Assembly (NCBI RefSeq): GCF_021869535.1
Contig: NW_026262604.1
Coordinates: 56,568,247 to 56,632,246, forward strand
Direction of reading: 5' to 3'
DNA length: 64,000 nucleotides
Origin: Mytilus californianus
Lineage: Eukaryota > Mollusca > Bivalvia > Mytilida > Mytilidae
In this document: in pieces, positions 44,172-55,811 of the stretch
How the letters are laid out: each line of letters begins with the position of its first letter
Numbering within the stretch: the stretch's first letter is position 1
The notes under the pieces: generated by a model
What the model was told of the DNA's origin: nothing
Databases searched by the model: none
What the model saw: only the letters and a program-made list of their open reading frames with translations
Position numbers and translations under genes: made by a program

Positions 44172-46670
44172 TAACACAAATCCAAGGCAAAGTAATGTTC
44201 TCCGGAGGAGTTAGCAATAGTGGTTACACAAGCTCAAGGTAGACGTAATGTTCTCCGGAGAAGTTAGCAATAGTGGTAACACAAGCCCAAGGTAGACGTA
44301 ATGTTCTCCGGAGAAGTTAGCAATAGTGGTAACACAAGCTAAAGGTAAAAGAAATGTTCTCCGGAGGATTTAGCAATAGTGGTAACACAAATCCAAGGTA
44401 AAAGTAATGTTCTCCGGAGGAGTTAGCAATAGTGGTAACACAAATCCAAGGTAGAAGTAATGTTCTCCGGAGGAGTTAGCAATAGTGGTAACACAACCTC
44501 AAGGTAGAAGTAATGTTCCTCGGAGGAGTTAGCAATAGTGGTAACACAAATCCAAGGTAAAAGTAATGTTCCTCGGAGGAGTTAGCAATAGTGGTAACAC
44601 AAATCCAAGGTAGAAGTAATGTTCTCCGGAGGAGTTAGCAATAGTGGTAACACAATCCTAAAGTAAAAGTATTGTTCTCTGGAAGAGTTAACAATAGTGG
44701 TAAAACAAGCCCAAGGTAGACGTAATGTTCTCCGGAGGAGCTAGCAATAGTGGTATAACAAGCCCAAGGTAGACGTAATGTTCTCCGGAGAAGTTAGCAA
44801 TAGTGGTTACACAAGCCCAAGGTAGAAGTAATGTTCTCCGGAGGAGTTAGCAATAGTGGTTACACAAGCCCAAGGTAGAAGTAATGTTCTCCGGAGGAGC
44901 TAGCAATAGTGGTAACATAAGCCAAAGGTAGAAGTAATGTTCTCCGAAGAAGTAAGCAATAGTGGTTACACAAGTCCAAGGTAGAAGTAATGTTCTCCGG
45001 AGGAGTTCGCAATAGTGGTAACACAAGCCCAAGGTAGACGTAATGTTCTCCGGAGGAGTTAGCAATAGTGGTAACACAAGCCCAAGGTAGAAGTAATGTT
45101 CTCCGGAAGAGTTAGCAATAGTGGTAAAACAAGCCCAAGGTAGAAGTAATGTTCTCCGGAGGAGTTAGTAATAGTTGTAACACAAGCCCAAGGTAGACGT
45201 AATGTTCTCCGGAAGAGCTAGCAATAGTGGTAAAACAAGCCCAAGGTAAAAGTGATGTTCTCCGGAGGAGTTAGCAATAGTGGTTACACAAGCCCAAGAT
45301 AGAAGTAATGTTCTCCGGAGGAGTTAGCAATAGTGTTAACACAAATCTAAGGTAGAAGTAATGTTCTCCTGAGGAGTTAGCAATAGTGGTAACACAAGCC
45401 TAAAGTAAAAGTATTGTTCTCTGGAAGAGTTAGCAATAGTGGTAAAACAAGCCCAAGGTAGACGTAATGTTCTCCGGAGGAGCTAGCAATAGTGGTAACA
45501 CAAGCCCAAGGTAGAAGTCATGTTCTCCGGAGGAGCTAGCAATAGTGGTAAAACAAGCCCAAGGTAAAAGTGATGTTCTATGGAGGAATTAGCAATAGTG
45601 GTAACACAAGCCCATGGTAAAAGTAATGTTCTCCGGGGGAGTTAGCAATAGTGGTAACACAAATCTAAGGTAGAAGTAATGTTTTCCGGAGGAGTTAGCA
45701 ATAGTGGTAACACAAGCTAAGGGTAGAAGTAATGTTCTCCGGAGGAGTTAGCAATAGTGGTAACACAAGCCTAAATTAAAAGTATTGTTCTCTGGAAGAG
45801 TTAGCAATAGTGGTAACATAAGCCCAAGGTAGAAGTCATGTTCTCCGGAGGAATTAGCAATAGTGGTAACACAAGCCCAAGGTAGAAGTAATGTTCTCCG
45901 GAGGAGTTAGCAATAGTGGTAACACAAACCAAAGGTAAAAGTAATGTTCTCCGGAGGAGTTAGAAATTATAATAGTGGTAACACAAGCCAACGGTAGAAG
46001 AAATGCTCCGGAGGAGTTAGCAATAATAGTGGTAACACAAGCCCAAGGTAGAAGTAATGCTGTCCGGAGGAGTAGTTATGGTGGTTAAACAATCCCAAGG
46101 TAGAAGTAATTTTCCCCGGAGGATCTAGCAATAGTGGTAACACAAATCCTAGTTGAAATAATTTTCTCCGAAGGAGTTCAGCAATAGTGGTATCACAAGC
46201 CCAAAGTTGAAGAAATGTTTCCCGGAGGCATTAGCAATAGTGGTAACACAAATCCAAGGTAGAAGTAATGTTCTCTGAAGGAGTTAGCAATAGTGGTAAC
46301 ACAAGCTCAAGGTAGAAGTAATGTTCTCCGGAGGAGTTAGCAATAGTGGTTACACAAGCCCAAGGTAGAAGTAATGTTCTCCGGAGGAGTTAGCAATAGT
46401 GGGTAACACAAGCCTAAAGTAGAAGTATTGTTCTCTGGAAGAGTTAGCAATAGTGGTAACACAAGCCCAAGGTAGAAGTAATGTTCTCCGGAGGAATTAG
46501 CAATAGTGATATCACAAGCCAAGATAGAAGTAATGTACTCCGGAGGAGTTAGCAATTATGGTAACACAAGCCCAAGGTAGAAGTAATGTTCCACAGAGGA
46601 GTAAGCAAAAGCGGTAACACAAGCCCAAGGTAGAAGTTACCGGTATGTTCCCCGGAGGAGTTAGCAATAG
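44172..46670. repeat. 53-bp minisatellite, about 47 units (2.5 kb)
   Basis: The unit reads GGTAGAAGTAATGTTCTCCG then GAGGAGTTAGCAATAGTGGT and AACACAAGCCCAA. It contains the palindrome CTCCGGAG. It is the largest array in the window. Variant units recur at intervals: the CTAAAGTAAAAGTATTGTTC / CTGGAAGAG variant is seen near 44651, 45401 and 45771, and a close GTAGAAGT form of it near 46414. This shows duplication of multi-unit blocks. Short open frames inside it are artefacts. Confidence 0.96.
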
Positions 46671-47767
46671 TCCAGCAACACTAGTGGCATACGTCTTATA
46701 TATAGAATATCATATGGCTGTTTCAGTATCACATCTGTATCCACCCGAGACGCCAATACAATCTTTAGAGCTCTAGAGATTATATTGATTGAGGGTTGAT
46801 ACTGTGTATGATATTGAACAATTTTGAATGATCATATTATAATATATCTCAAGTAGATATTAAAAACTCTTTCATTTGACATGATGTTATACTAATTAAG
46901 GGTTTGATAAAGGGCATACGATATAGTTACAGGGGAGATAATGACGCCGCTAACGTAAAATGTTATTTTTCGCGACGTCAAAATGTGACATATAAAGAAA
47001 AGATGCATTTTTTTACTCATTTTAATCATTAGCTTGAAAACCAGTAAATTGACCCCTATATTTTTTTTTAAATGACATTTGGATTGACTACGTATGAAGA
47101 TTATTTGTACCAGTTTTTACGAACAAATCACAAATGGAATTTTTTTAAAACTAGATGAAGATACCACAGAAAATGCTATTTTGTTAACAAAAAATTTAAA
47201 AATTAATAAAAATGATATTTTTTCTAAAGAATTGTTGCACAAATTAAGAACATACTTATGTAAATAAGATATTCCAAATGTTTTTACAAAAATCCTTTTG
47301 TATTTATCTTTTGAAACTAAAAAAGTTAGGTATATGCCCATGCAATATATAGATGATCCGAGAAATCGAAATTTTGAGTAAATGTCTAAAATGTCGACTC
47401 CATTTATCTCTAAAAGTAGCACATATTTGAATAGACTAGGTGAAAAATTATGCAAATTTTCGTAAACAAATCACCTAGGGATCAACACTATCGTATGCTT
47501 TTGCAATCGTATGTGATATCGAAATCAGGTCTTATGTCATATATATCCATTCCTTAATGTTTATTTGTGGAATTTGATGGTGATGGCAGCTCTTTGATTA
47601 TTTGTGTTTAATTCAAAGCCGTTCATGGGTTTCCATATTCTGTATGTCAGTTCCGTACAAACTTATTCTAGCATTGCACATGATCTTGATTAAGTCGTTA
47701 CTGTACGAATTCTTCATTGAAATTCAGCTATCAATATTAGAATGTAGAACGTCATGACAATTAATAT
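46671..47767. other. No feature recognised
   Basis: AT-rich. A 112-codon minus-strand frame at 47117-47455 (MHNFSPSLFKYVLL ...) has no recognised domain. It is rich in Phe, Ile, Lys and Ser, as expected from AT-rich DNA. Confidence 0.45.
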
Positions 47768-48150
47768 AAAAATAAGGAGATGTGGAATGATTGCCAATGA
47801 GACAACTATCCACCAAAGTACAAATAAAATAGATGCAAGCAATTATAGGCAACCGTGCAACCTTTGTTACTGAGAAACAACCATACCGTATAGTCGGCTA
47901 TAAAAGGCCCCGACATGAAAAATATGAAACATTTCAATTGAGAAAACTAACGGCCTAATTTATAACAAAACAATTTACAAAAAACAAATATGACAGACAC
48001 GAACCAACGACAACCACTGAACTATAGGCTCCTCACTTGGGACAGGCACATAAAGAACACGGCGGGGTTAAACGTGTTTGTGAGCGCTCAACCCTCCCCT
48101 TAACCTGGGACAGTGGTGTCACAGCATAAGAACAAACTATAAAAATCAGT
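47768..48150 (+). repeat. Dispersed repeat family B (subfamily 1), near-complete
   Basis: Runs from AATAAGGAGATGTGGAATGA through GCAACCGTGCAACCTTTGTT, TATAAAAGGCCCCGACATGA, CCACTGAACTATAGGCTCCT, GGCGGGGTTAAACGTGTTTG and AACCTGGGACAGTGGTGTCA to AAAAATCAGTTGAAAAG. It is the most complete representative in the window. Confidence 0.85.
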
Positions 48151-48261
48151 TGAAAAGTACTTTTTGTTTCGTTTCAGAATTCCATGGTACAGTATTAATG
48201 TTTAATTTGCTAGTACTTGTGTTTTGTTATTTATTATATTGTTATGACGAAGCCAAATCGA

Positions 48262-48535
48262 TATAAGAAGATGTGGTATGAGTGCCAATGAGACAACTCT
48301 TCATCCAAGTCACAATTTGTAAAAGTAAACCATTAAAGGTCAAAGTACGGCCTTCAACACGGAGCTTTGGATCACACCGAACAGCAAGTTATAAAGGGTC
48401 CCAAAAATGACTAGTGTAAAACCATTCAAACAGGAAAACTAACGGTCTAATCCATATAAAAAACGAGAAACACTTATAAACCACATCAACAAACGACAAC
48501 CACTGAACATCAGGTTCCTGACTTAGGTGCAAACA
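48262..48535 (+). repeat. Dispersed repeat family B (subfamily 2)
   Basis: From AAGAAGATGTGGTATGAGTG to CAGGTTCCTGACTTAGGTGC. It lies 110 bp after the subfamily 1 copy in the same orientation. Confidence 0.83.
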
Positions 48536-48679
48536 AATGCATGCTTTTCCTAAAAATGATTTTTAATGTTCGTTCTTGTATGTATATTTGTATTCTACTG
48601 ATCAAGATAGAAAGAGGGAGATGTGTATCTAAAAAAAAGAATTTACCCCTCCCCCTACAGTACATCTTCATATATATGA

Positions 48680-49079
48680 AAGCAGTCGGAATCGTATAAA
48701 AACAGTCGGAATCGTATGAAATCAGTCGGAGTTGTATGAAAGCAGTCGGAATCGTATAAAAACAGTCGGAATAGTATGAAAACAGTCGGGAATGTATGAA
48801 AACAGTCGGGATTGTACGAAAACAGTCGGAATCGAACGAAAACAGTTGGGGTCGTATAAAACAGTCGGAATCGTATGAAAGCAGTCGGGATAGTATGAAA
48901 ACAGACGGGATAGTAAGAAAACAGTCGGAATCGTATGAAAGCAGTCGGAATCGTATAAACACAGTCGGGATAGTATGAAAACAGTCGGGATCGTACAAAA
49001 ACAGTCGGAATCATATAAAAACAGTCGGAATCGTATGAAAACAGTCGGAATCATATGAAAACAATCGGAATAGTATGAA
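48680..49079. repeat. 20-bp minisatellite, 20 units
   Basis: The unit is ACAGTCGGAATCGTATGAAA with GGGAT and ATAAAA variants. Frames of 119-162 codons on the minus strand (FRLFSYDSDCF-type repeats) arise because three 20-bp units make a 60-bp codon-compatible period. Not a gene. Confidence 0.95.
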
Positions 49080-49716
49080 CTCCACAACAGAGACAGACTA
49101 GGCGTGTCGATAGGATTTACAACACATGTTTCGCAAGTGTCATCTGTCATGTGAATCCATTTTCCAAAGAGGTTAATGTATGGCCAATATCCCCTGATTG
49201 TATATCACATCCGGGGCATTTTCAAAAAAGTCTTTAAATATGTGTTACATTTGCAGTATCACAGTGAACATTGAGGTCCAAATAAGTTATGTTTTATTCA
49301 AATTATGACTATTTTTATATTATTATACATACATGTGATTCTTCCGGCGGGAGTCAAAATCTGTCACATGTATGATATAAAAAAATATGCGTAAGAAGGA
49401 CATTCTTGACCAACAATAAAAAGTTTATTGGAAGTAACACCATATACAAGTGTATTGTCTTTCGGATATACATTAGTTTCTTTTGGTTAGGAACGTCCTT
49501 CGAAGCAAAATGTAACAAAACAAGTAAAGTTTGTTGGAATTAGCACCGTTTACAAGTGTTACATTAGTTTCTCTTGGTTAGAAACGTCATTCGAAGCAAA
49601 ATGTAACAAAAAAAGTTTAAGTTTTTAATTTTAAAACGTTGAATGAAATTTTGATGTTATGGAAATATGTAAAATTGTTGAAAATATTTCAGCTATATAT
49701 TAAAACTCTTTACTTA
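49080..49716. repeat. Mostly unannotated; imperfect direct repeat at 49418-49615
   Basis: Two blocks of about 95-100 bp share AGTTTGTTGGAATTAGCACC / AGTTTATTGGAAGTAACACC, ATTAGTTTC and TTCGAAGCAAAATGTAACAA. The rest is AT-rich without features. Confidence 0.6.
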
Positions 49717-49785
49717 CTAACTTACTGCCCGGTACGCCATGGCATCTCCATTTCTGTCTGTCTTTGGCCATCTTTAACTAACTGG
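49717..49785 (-). mobile_element. Short 3' end of the same non-LTR element as 50334-52100
   Basis: CTTACTGCCCGGTACGCCAT followed by GGCATCTCCATTTCTGTCTG and TCTTTGGCCATC is almost identical to 50343-50401, the 3' end of the reverse-transcriptase relic, including the adjacent TTAC-type repeats. Only about 65 bp is present, consistent with a severely 5'-truncated insertion of the same family in the same orientation. Confidence 0.72.
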
Positions 49786-50333
49786 AAGTGTTTAACGACC
49801 TTGACTGGATGTACATCCCTCGCACGGTCGGCTCGGTGCCCGAAGGCGTTTGGTGAGCATTAAAATATTTTCTGCAGTGGGTCAGGAACAGGTGGAAGAC
49901 GCCATTTTGATAGGTCGCCATCTTGGTTTTGCTGTGTTGTTTTTGGTATGTTTACTATTTTGTTGTTTCTTTACAGTCGAAACTCCACAACGGCTGTTTT
50001 CTGGGCCAGGTTGATCAGCTGGGCAGCCCACTAACCACGACGATGTGTTGTTGGTAGATGAATCATTGACTCTGTAGTAGATGACTGTAACCTGCACGAA
50101 GCTAAATACACATAGCCCTCGGACGTCTGGGCAGCATGTGACACTCACCCATCCACAATGGGTTTCAGAGTGTCGCTAACGCGGGTCTACTTGTAAGGTA
50201 ACATCATAAGCTAGTTTGTCGTTGAACCATCTGGGCAGCGTAACATGTTGTAGCCAACGGGTAATCAGGAGCTGATCCAGCACGTCCTTTCAGCTGTAAG
50301 GACTGAGACGTGACTGAGAATGTGATCTTGGAT
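49786..50333. other. Unclassified GC-richer interval
   Basis: GC-richer than most of the window, lying between two 3' ends of the same non-LTR family. It contains CCCTCGCACGGTCGGCTCGG, and 'CTGGGCAG' occurs several times. An 88-codon minus-strand frame (49882-50148) has no recognised domain. It may be part of an older element or host sequence. Confidence 0.35.
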
Positions 50334-52100
50334 TGATTACTTACTTACTTACTGCCCGGTATGCCATGGCATCTCCATTTCTGTCTGTCTTTGGCCATCT
50401 TTTCTACTGTTCCCCATGTGTTATTCATGGTCTTCAGTTCTCCTTCTGCAGTACGTCTCCATGTGCTTTTTGGTCTTCCTCACTTGCGCCTTCCTTCTGG
50501 AGTCCAATGTAATGCTGTTCTAGTGATGTAATTTCTATCTCTTCTAATCACATGCCCTATCCATTTCTAACGTCTTCTCATTAATATTGTAACTATGCTA
50601 TCTTGATTACACTGTCATAGAAGGTCTTCATTAGATATTTTGTTTGGCCAGAAAATGCGCAAGATTCTTCTTAAGCTTTTGGTATGAAAAACTGACAGTT
50701 TGTATAGATCGATTTCTGTCATCCTCCAGCATTCTGATTCTATGGTACAGTTTTAGTTTGGTCCGCTTACTGTACTGTGATGATTTCCATACATTGTTTA
50801 GTGATCTGAATATATTTCCCGCTTTGTTTGATCTGTTCATTATGTCATTTCCTGCGCCTCCATCGTTTCTTATTGTACTTCCTAAGTATGTAAATGTATC
50901 TGTGATGGGAAGACCTTTTGAATCTACTAGGATAGGAGTTGGGTTAGTGGTGTTAAGGGTCATGACTTCTATTTTCGTTTGGCTGATTTTAAGTCCAACT
51001 TGGCTAGCAAAGTAATTAAGACGGTTCGTCTCCTCTTGTAAATGGTGGTGGGTATGTTATAAAAGAGCTAGATCGTCAGTTAAATCAAGATCTTCTAATG
51101 TTGATGGAATGTTCCATCTTATTCCTCTTGGAGCATCTTCTGTTGTTTTTCACATTACCCAGTCAATGACCAAATTGAAATGAAGAGCAGACATCATACA
51201 TCCTTGTCTAAATCCTGTTTTTACCCAAAACCAGATGTTGCTATGTCCTACACTGCAAGTGAAATTGTTGTAGAAACTTTTGATAAGCTCGATTTCTTTT
51301 GGAATTCCATATGCTCTAAGTATTCGCCACAAGATCTTTCTGTTGATCTTTCTGGTAATCAACAAAGTTGATGTAAAGCTGCCTTTGCCATTCTGTACAT
51401 TGTTCGATGATCTTACGTAAAGCAAATATTTGATCAATACATCCTCTACTTTTACGAAATCCTGCTTGCTCCTCTCTTAGCTGTTTATCAATTGCATCTA
51501 TTATTCTTGGGATAATAAATTTGGCCATGATTTTACTTGGAATTGACAAGAGGGTGATACCTCGCCAGTTGTTGCAGTCACTAAGAGCTAACTTTATTAT
51601 TATGCCTTTGGTCCAATCATCAGGTATTATTTTTCCTTCCCATATTGATGTAAATAGTGATAGAAGAATTTCAGCTGCAAGTTCTGGGTCGGCTTTGAAA
51701 AATTCTGCATTTAGATTGTCCTGCCCTGGTGATTTTCTATTTTTTAACGATTTTATTGCTGTAATTATTTCCTGTCTGTCTGGTAAGTTGATATTTATTT
51801 CCAAATCTTGAACTGCCTCAATTATTATTGCTTCGTCATCTGAAGGGGGTCTGTTAAGTACTTCTTTAAAGTGTTCTGCCAATCTTGCTTTTTGTTCGTC
51901 TTCTGTTGTCAATAACCTTCCATTTTTGTCTTTTATAGGAACAACATTATTGCTACGAAATTTGCCACAGATTTCTCTTGTAATCTTATAAATTTCTCCC
52001 TGTTCGCCCTTTTCTGCTGCTTTTTCTGCTTGTCTAGCAAGGTCTTCCATGTAAGCTTTTGTGTCTGCTCTAGCCATTCGCTTAACATTTAACATGTTTA
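50334..52100 (-). pseudogene. Non-LTR retrotransposon reverse transcriptase, 5'-truncated and inactivated
   Basis: Minus strand, from 52095. A 259-codon frame carries KSPGQDNLNAEFFKADP, DDWTKGIIIKL, NNWRGITLLSIPSK and EEQAGFRKSRGCIDQIFALR, RT fingers and palm blocks of an RTE/CFDP2-like element (clade assignment uncertain). Motif A is broken: INFVDY is followed by a frame change, and the expected AFD is lost near 51340. The next frame (51437-51150) has LWRILRAYGIPKEIELIKSF and motif B-like GFRQGCMMSALHFN. A TGA then follows (51148-51150). Motif C survives as LTDDLALL near 51062-51085. Further on come FTYLGSTIRNDGGAGNDIMN (50870s) and a tail with KAHGDV and RWPKTDR. No endonuclease lies upstream, so it is 5'-truncated at about 52100, as usual after target-primed reverse transcription. 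The 3' end carries an AAGTAAGTAAGTAA tail (50334-50350). Confidence 0.88.
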
Positions 52101-52536
52101 ATATTCAAATTCCAGTAGGGTTTGACAATTTTTAGATTTTGAACCTGTGAGTGGAAAAAAATCGGGGGAAATTAGCCCAACGTCTTTGTGAAAAGACTTT
52201 AACAGCTGAAAGCATTTCTGGTATATTGACAAGCAAAAGCATAGTTGATCAAAGTTAGTGTATATATTTTGTGAAAGTTTTATTACTGAAAAGGGAATTT
52301 TAACGACTGCAACAGATATAGTACAATATTTATCGAAAGACTATTTAATTGTAAAGGAATATGTTGGCCGCGGCATTCCAAATTAATATTATATTCTCTT
52401 TAAAATGCGACATCTATGACTACACGTGATTTCATTAAACAATGCATACAAAAACAAACGAAAGGCTTGATATCATGGTTGTAGCATAAACATGTAATAT
52501 AAAGAATGAAATAATTCTTTTTGAAATTTATAGGGT
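52101..52536. other. No feature recognised
   Basis: AT-rich interval. Confidence 0.45.
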
Positions 52537-52624
52537 TGTAGAAGCGTTGAAAAAGTGAACATATTTAGTATGAAGGGCTTCTTTCGCGCTTCATATAAAA
52601 TGTATTTCGGTCAACGATTTTACA
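52537..52624. mobile_element. 88-bp micro-foldback, TGTAAAAGCGTTGACCG family
   Basis: Ends TGTAGAAGCGTTGAAAA and CGGTCAACGATTTTACA (imperfect inverse). The centre folds separately: TGAAGGGCTTCTTTCGCGCT TCATA. Relative of 41261-41329, where the arms are perfect. Confidence 0.72.
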
Positions 52625-52639
52625 CCCCAAATAAATAGT

Positions 52640-52815
52640 TTTCTCGTTTGAATTGTTTTACATTTTTCATTTCGGAGCCTTTTATAGCTGACTATGCGAT
52701 ATGGGTTTTGCTCATTGTTGAAGATCGTACGGTGACCTATAGTTGTTAACTTCTATGTCATTTGGTCTCTGGTAGAGAGATGTTTCATTGACAATCATAC
52801 CACTTCATATTTTTA
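52640..52815 (-). repeat. Dispersed repeat family B (subfamily 1), diverged, minus strand
   Basis: The plus strand reads TTGAATTGTTTTACATTTTT, CATTGTTGAAGATCGTACGG and TCATTGACAATCATACCACT, the complement of family B. Confidence 0.72.
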
Positions 52816-53477
52816 AATAAATTGGCTTAGCTGTTATTGTCATTAACTCAAGCATTCCGATTTCTATGTTTGCGGATATTAAAGAATTGCTAAGAATATA
52901 GTTGTCCTCGTATTTACAACATCAATGAGAGAACCACAAATTAAATCCGATCAGATCTTATTTCTAAATGAGTTTTATGTGTACTTTCAACACAAGAAAT
53001 TGATTCTTTTTCTTACATAGTTAATAGCAAGGATGTTTTCATCAACGATTCATTAATCTGCCGATTGAACGTCTCGGTTGTGACCTGCACTTGCCTGTCA
53101 GCCGTTGATTTGTTTACATTCTTGATTATAGCCTTGACTTTAAAGGTCAATGGCACATTTAATTTGTTTAAAACATATGTACTTTTATGGACTGTGTATC
53201 CCAGAAGCTTTTCCGTTAATTGGATTTACGTGCAATTCAAGAACAAGGCCATGACGTCGGTGTGGTTAAACTTTCTGCGTAATACTACAATGACATGGTT
53301 AGCAGAAAGATAGAGACAACAACACCACTCATTTTTTTTTTATAAAATAACATTAGTATTTTGGTAGAAGAGATAATCTAATCTGTATTTTTTTACAACT
53401 AAGATCAAGCTTCATTTGATAATAATACAAGATTTTGAAAACATATTTGGGTCCCTGTTGAATATACATGACTGTAT
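52816..53477. other. No feature recognised
   Basis: AT-rich. The 82-codon frame at 53065-53313 has no recognised domain. Confidence 0.45.
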
Positions 53478-53667
53478 AAGGGTCTGTATGGAGCCCTATA
53501 TTTCTTTATTCGTTAATTTTTTAGACCATTTTTGTGTATTCTTTATATTTTAGCAGCCCATTACTATCTATTAATGTGTTTGTCCATTTGTCTCTATTTG
53601 TTGTTTTGTTCTTTATTTTGGAATTTTACCCATTATTCTCTATTCTGTTAATACCATCCAGACCCTC
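53478..53667. mobile_element. GAGGGTCTGGATGG-family MITE
   Basis: Left AAGGGTCTGTATGGAG, right CCATCCAGACCCTC. Interior TTTTAGCAGCCCATTACTAT and CCCATTATTCTCTATTCTGT words. Confidence 0.78.
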
Positions 53668-53723
53668 ATTAAGAATAATACTCCAACTACTTTTGTTCAT
53701 CTTTTGTTTTGACTTTTTGTTTT

Positions 53724-54226
53724 TGATTGTAAGCGTTCTTTGTTAGGGAGTGCAAGAGAGAATTTTGACTGTTACCGTTCTTAGTCACGTGAGCTGGAGA
53801 AGTTTTTGACTGTTAGCGTTCTTGATTAGTGTGTGCTGGGGAGGTTTTTGACTGTTAGTGTTCTTAGTCACAGTGAGCTGGAGAAATATTTTGACTGTTA
53901 GCGTTCTTGGTTAGTGTGTGCTGGAGAAGTTTTTGACTGTTAGCGTTCTTGGTTAGTGTGTGCTGGAGAGGTTTTTGACTGTTAGCGTTCTTGGTTAGTG
54001 TGTGCTGGAGAGGTTTTTGACTGTTAGCGTTCTTGGTTAGTGTGTGCTGGAGAGGTTTTTGACTGTTAGCGTTCTTGGTTAAGATGTGCATGCCAGAGAG
54101 ATTTTTGACTATTAGCGTTCTTGGTAAGGGTGTGCGGTGGAGGTTTTTTTTACTGTTAGCATTCTTGGTAAGGGTGTGCGGGGGGGGGGGGGGGGGAGTG
54201 TTTTTACTGTTAGCGTTCTCGGTTAA
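53724..54226. repeat. 42-bp minisatellite, about 12 units, with a 17-G run
   Basis: The unit is TGACTGTTAGCGTTCTTGGT then TAGTGTGTGCTGGAGAGGTT TT. The right end is more diverged and contains 17 consecutive G at 54180-54196. The period is divisible by 3, giving an open minus-strand frame (53864-54313) of LTKNANSQKPLQHT repeats. I treat it as an artefact. Confidence 0.94.
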
Positions 54227-54691
54227 GGTACCAGTCTTGTTCTTCAACTCCAGACTTCCGGTGCATGTCAAAGCATGGAGTGAAATAAAATAGTCCATTT
54301 TTTCTGGACTCAATTTTTTCTGTTTGATTGAAAGCTTATGCTGAATTGAAACATATACTTAGATGTTGCATCTTTTTTGTGATATCAAACCAGGAAAGTG
54401 TAGGGATATCATATTTACTGGAAGGGTGCGGACTAGTAAAAATAGCAAACAGAAAGTAGAAAAAAGTAGTTTTGACCTCAGGGTTTCATAGCGTGTTTTT
54501 TTCTTCGTGACATGAGGCATTTTTTCCATTAAATCACAATTTTACATTACTACATACATGATATATACATGATAAATATTTTCTATATAGCATTTTATTG
54601 AGAGAAAAAAAATCATAAAATCAGCTGTTTTGCATGTAAGCCTATGGCGCATTCAACCGTAAGGTATGCAGGAGAGGGTTTTTTTCGCAGA
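54227..54691. other. No feature recognised
   Basis: AT-rich spacer. Confidence 0.45.
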
Positions 54692-54839
54692 GGCGGATTT
54701 GGGGGGACAGGGGGCCCGGGCCCCCTCTTTTGTGGGAAAAATTTGGTTGATTATATAGGGAATCACTGAAGCATGACTGGAGCGGGCCCCCTCTTAGGCA
54801 GTCAGTGGGCCCCTACTTGTGAAAATTTCTGGATCCGCC
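54692..54839. mobile_element. 148-bp MITE with GGCGGAT ends
   Basis: Starts GGCGGATTTGGGGGGACAGG and ends TTTCTGGATCCGCC. The interior has GGGCCCGGGCCCCCTCTTTT and GCGGGCCCCCTCTTAGGCAG, with AAAATTTGGTTGATTATATA between them. I recognise this as a widespread animal MITE type with GGCGGATCCAG termini. The left end has drifted. Confidence 0.82.
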
Positions 54840-55584
54840 ATGTTTCGGGAGCGGAAAATGCAGCAAATTTTTCGGGTTTCAATTCATTTTGATGATCACA
54901 ATATTTGGTGTTTTCTTTATGCTCTCGTCTCTTTTCCCACCATTTTTGGTTTACCACACTTATTACCTCCGGAAAAATCCAGCAATAATTGTCAATCTGA
55001 ATTGATGACTTAACTTTCTATTCATTTGAAGTGCATTGGCACTTTTATATTCCATTTTAAATGATGTAAAAATCAATAAGATTAATACAAACTTCCACTA
55101 ATCTATACTAGCGGTTTTCAAGGTACATGTATACCACGCAAGGTCTTGTAGGCATTTTAAAACTTTCTTTTATAAACCGTGCTTATGAGTCGAAGTACGT
55201 GTGCACTATTAAATTTCTTAAGAATTGATTAGAATTAAAATATAGTAAGCAAGTTCTAATTAATACCCTAGTGCACTGTTAAATTTCTTATGAATTAAAA
55301 TCCAAAATAAGAAAGCTCGTCTTCATAACCGCAGAACCACAACGTAAAACTTACTGCATTTCAAAACTAACTATGTGAAGCAAACATACTATGTAGGGGA
55401 CATTGGTGAACCACAATAGGGTTTTCCCACATGGATATACCCATCCTAATTAATAAACTGAATACCGTGTACTGTGTCATATTTACCTAGAATATAGCTA
55501 CAATGTAATACACGTTTTAGATAAGTAAATATTAAACTCGAAAAGTTTCCTTTATTGATCAAGTATACCGATTTTTTATTCTAC
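54840..55584. other. No feature recognised
   Basis: AT-rich. CATTTCTTA/GTGCACT words occur twice near 55200 and 55270 (TAGTGCACTGTTAAATTTCTTA-like), an imperfect local duplication of about 65 bp. Confidence 0.45.
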
Positions 55585-55811
55585 GAGGGTCTGGATCGGA
55601 TTTACAGCGTAGAGAATAATGGGTGAACTAAGAGAATAATGGGCATACCAAATGAAGAATAGAGAACAATAGACTATAAAGATAAAATAAGAGAATATTT
55701 AGGAACTAAAATATAAATAGTAGTTAATAAAAGGCAAAAAATAAAGAATGCAGAAAAACGGACTAAAAAATTAAAGAACAGAGAAACAAAGACCTCCCCA
55801 TCCAGACCCTC
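55585..55811. mobile_element. GAGGGTCTGGATGG-family MITE
   Basis: Left GAGGGTCTGGATCGG, right CCATCCAGACCCTC. The interior on this strand has AGAGAATAATGGG repeated about three times. It is one of the clearer full-length copies. Confidence 0.82.

Noticed and set aside
44172-46670. CRISPR-like array of direct repeats
   Set aside because: Units are contiguous with no unique spacers, and the sequence context is eukaryotic. The same applies to the 20-, 37- and 75-bp arrays.
47117-47455. 112-codon minus-strand frame
   Set aside because: Composition is that of AT-rich random sequence, with no domain or splice context.
48510-49150. Minus-strand frames of 119-162 codons with SYDSDCF repeats
   Set aside because: 20-bp minisatellite. 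All frames are open because of the unit composition.
50644-51015. 123-codon plus-strand frame
   Set aside because: Antisense shadow of the reverse-transcriptase relic on the minus strand.
53864-54313. 149-codon frame with LTKNANSQKPLQHT repeats, resembling a 14-residue repeat protein
   Set aside because: 42-bp minisatellite on the complementary strand with a G-run-derived proline stretch. Nothing supports translation.
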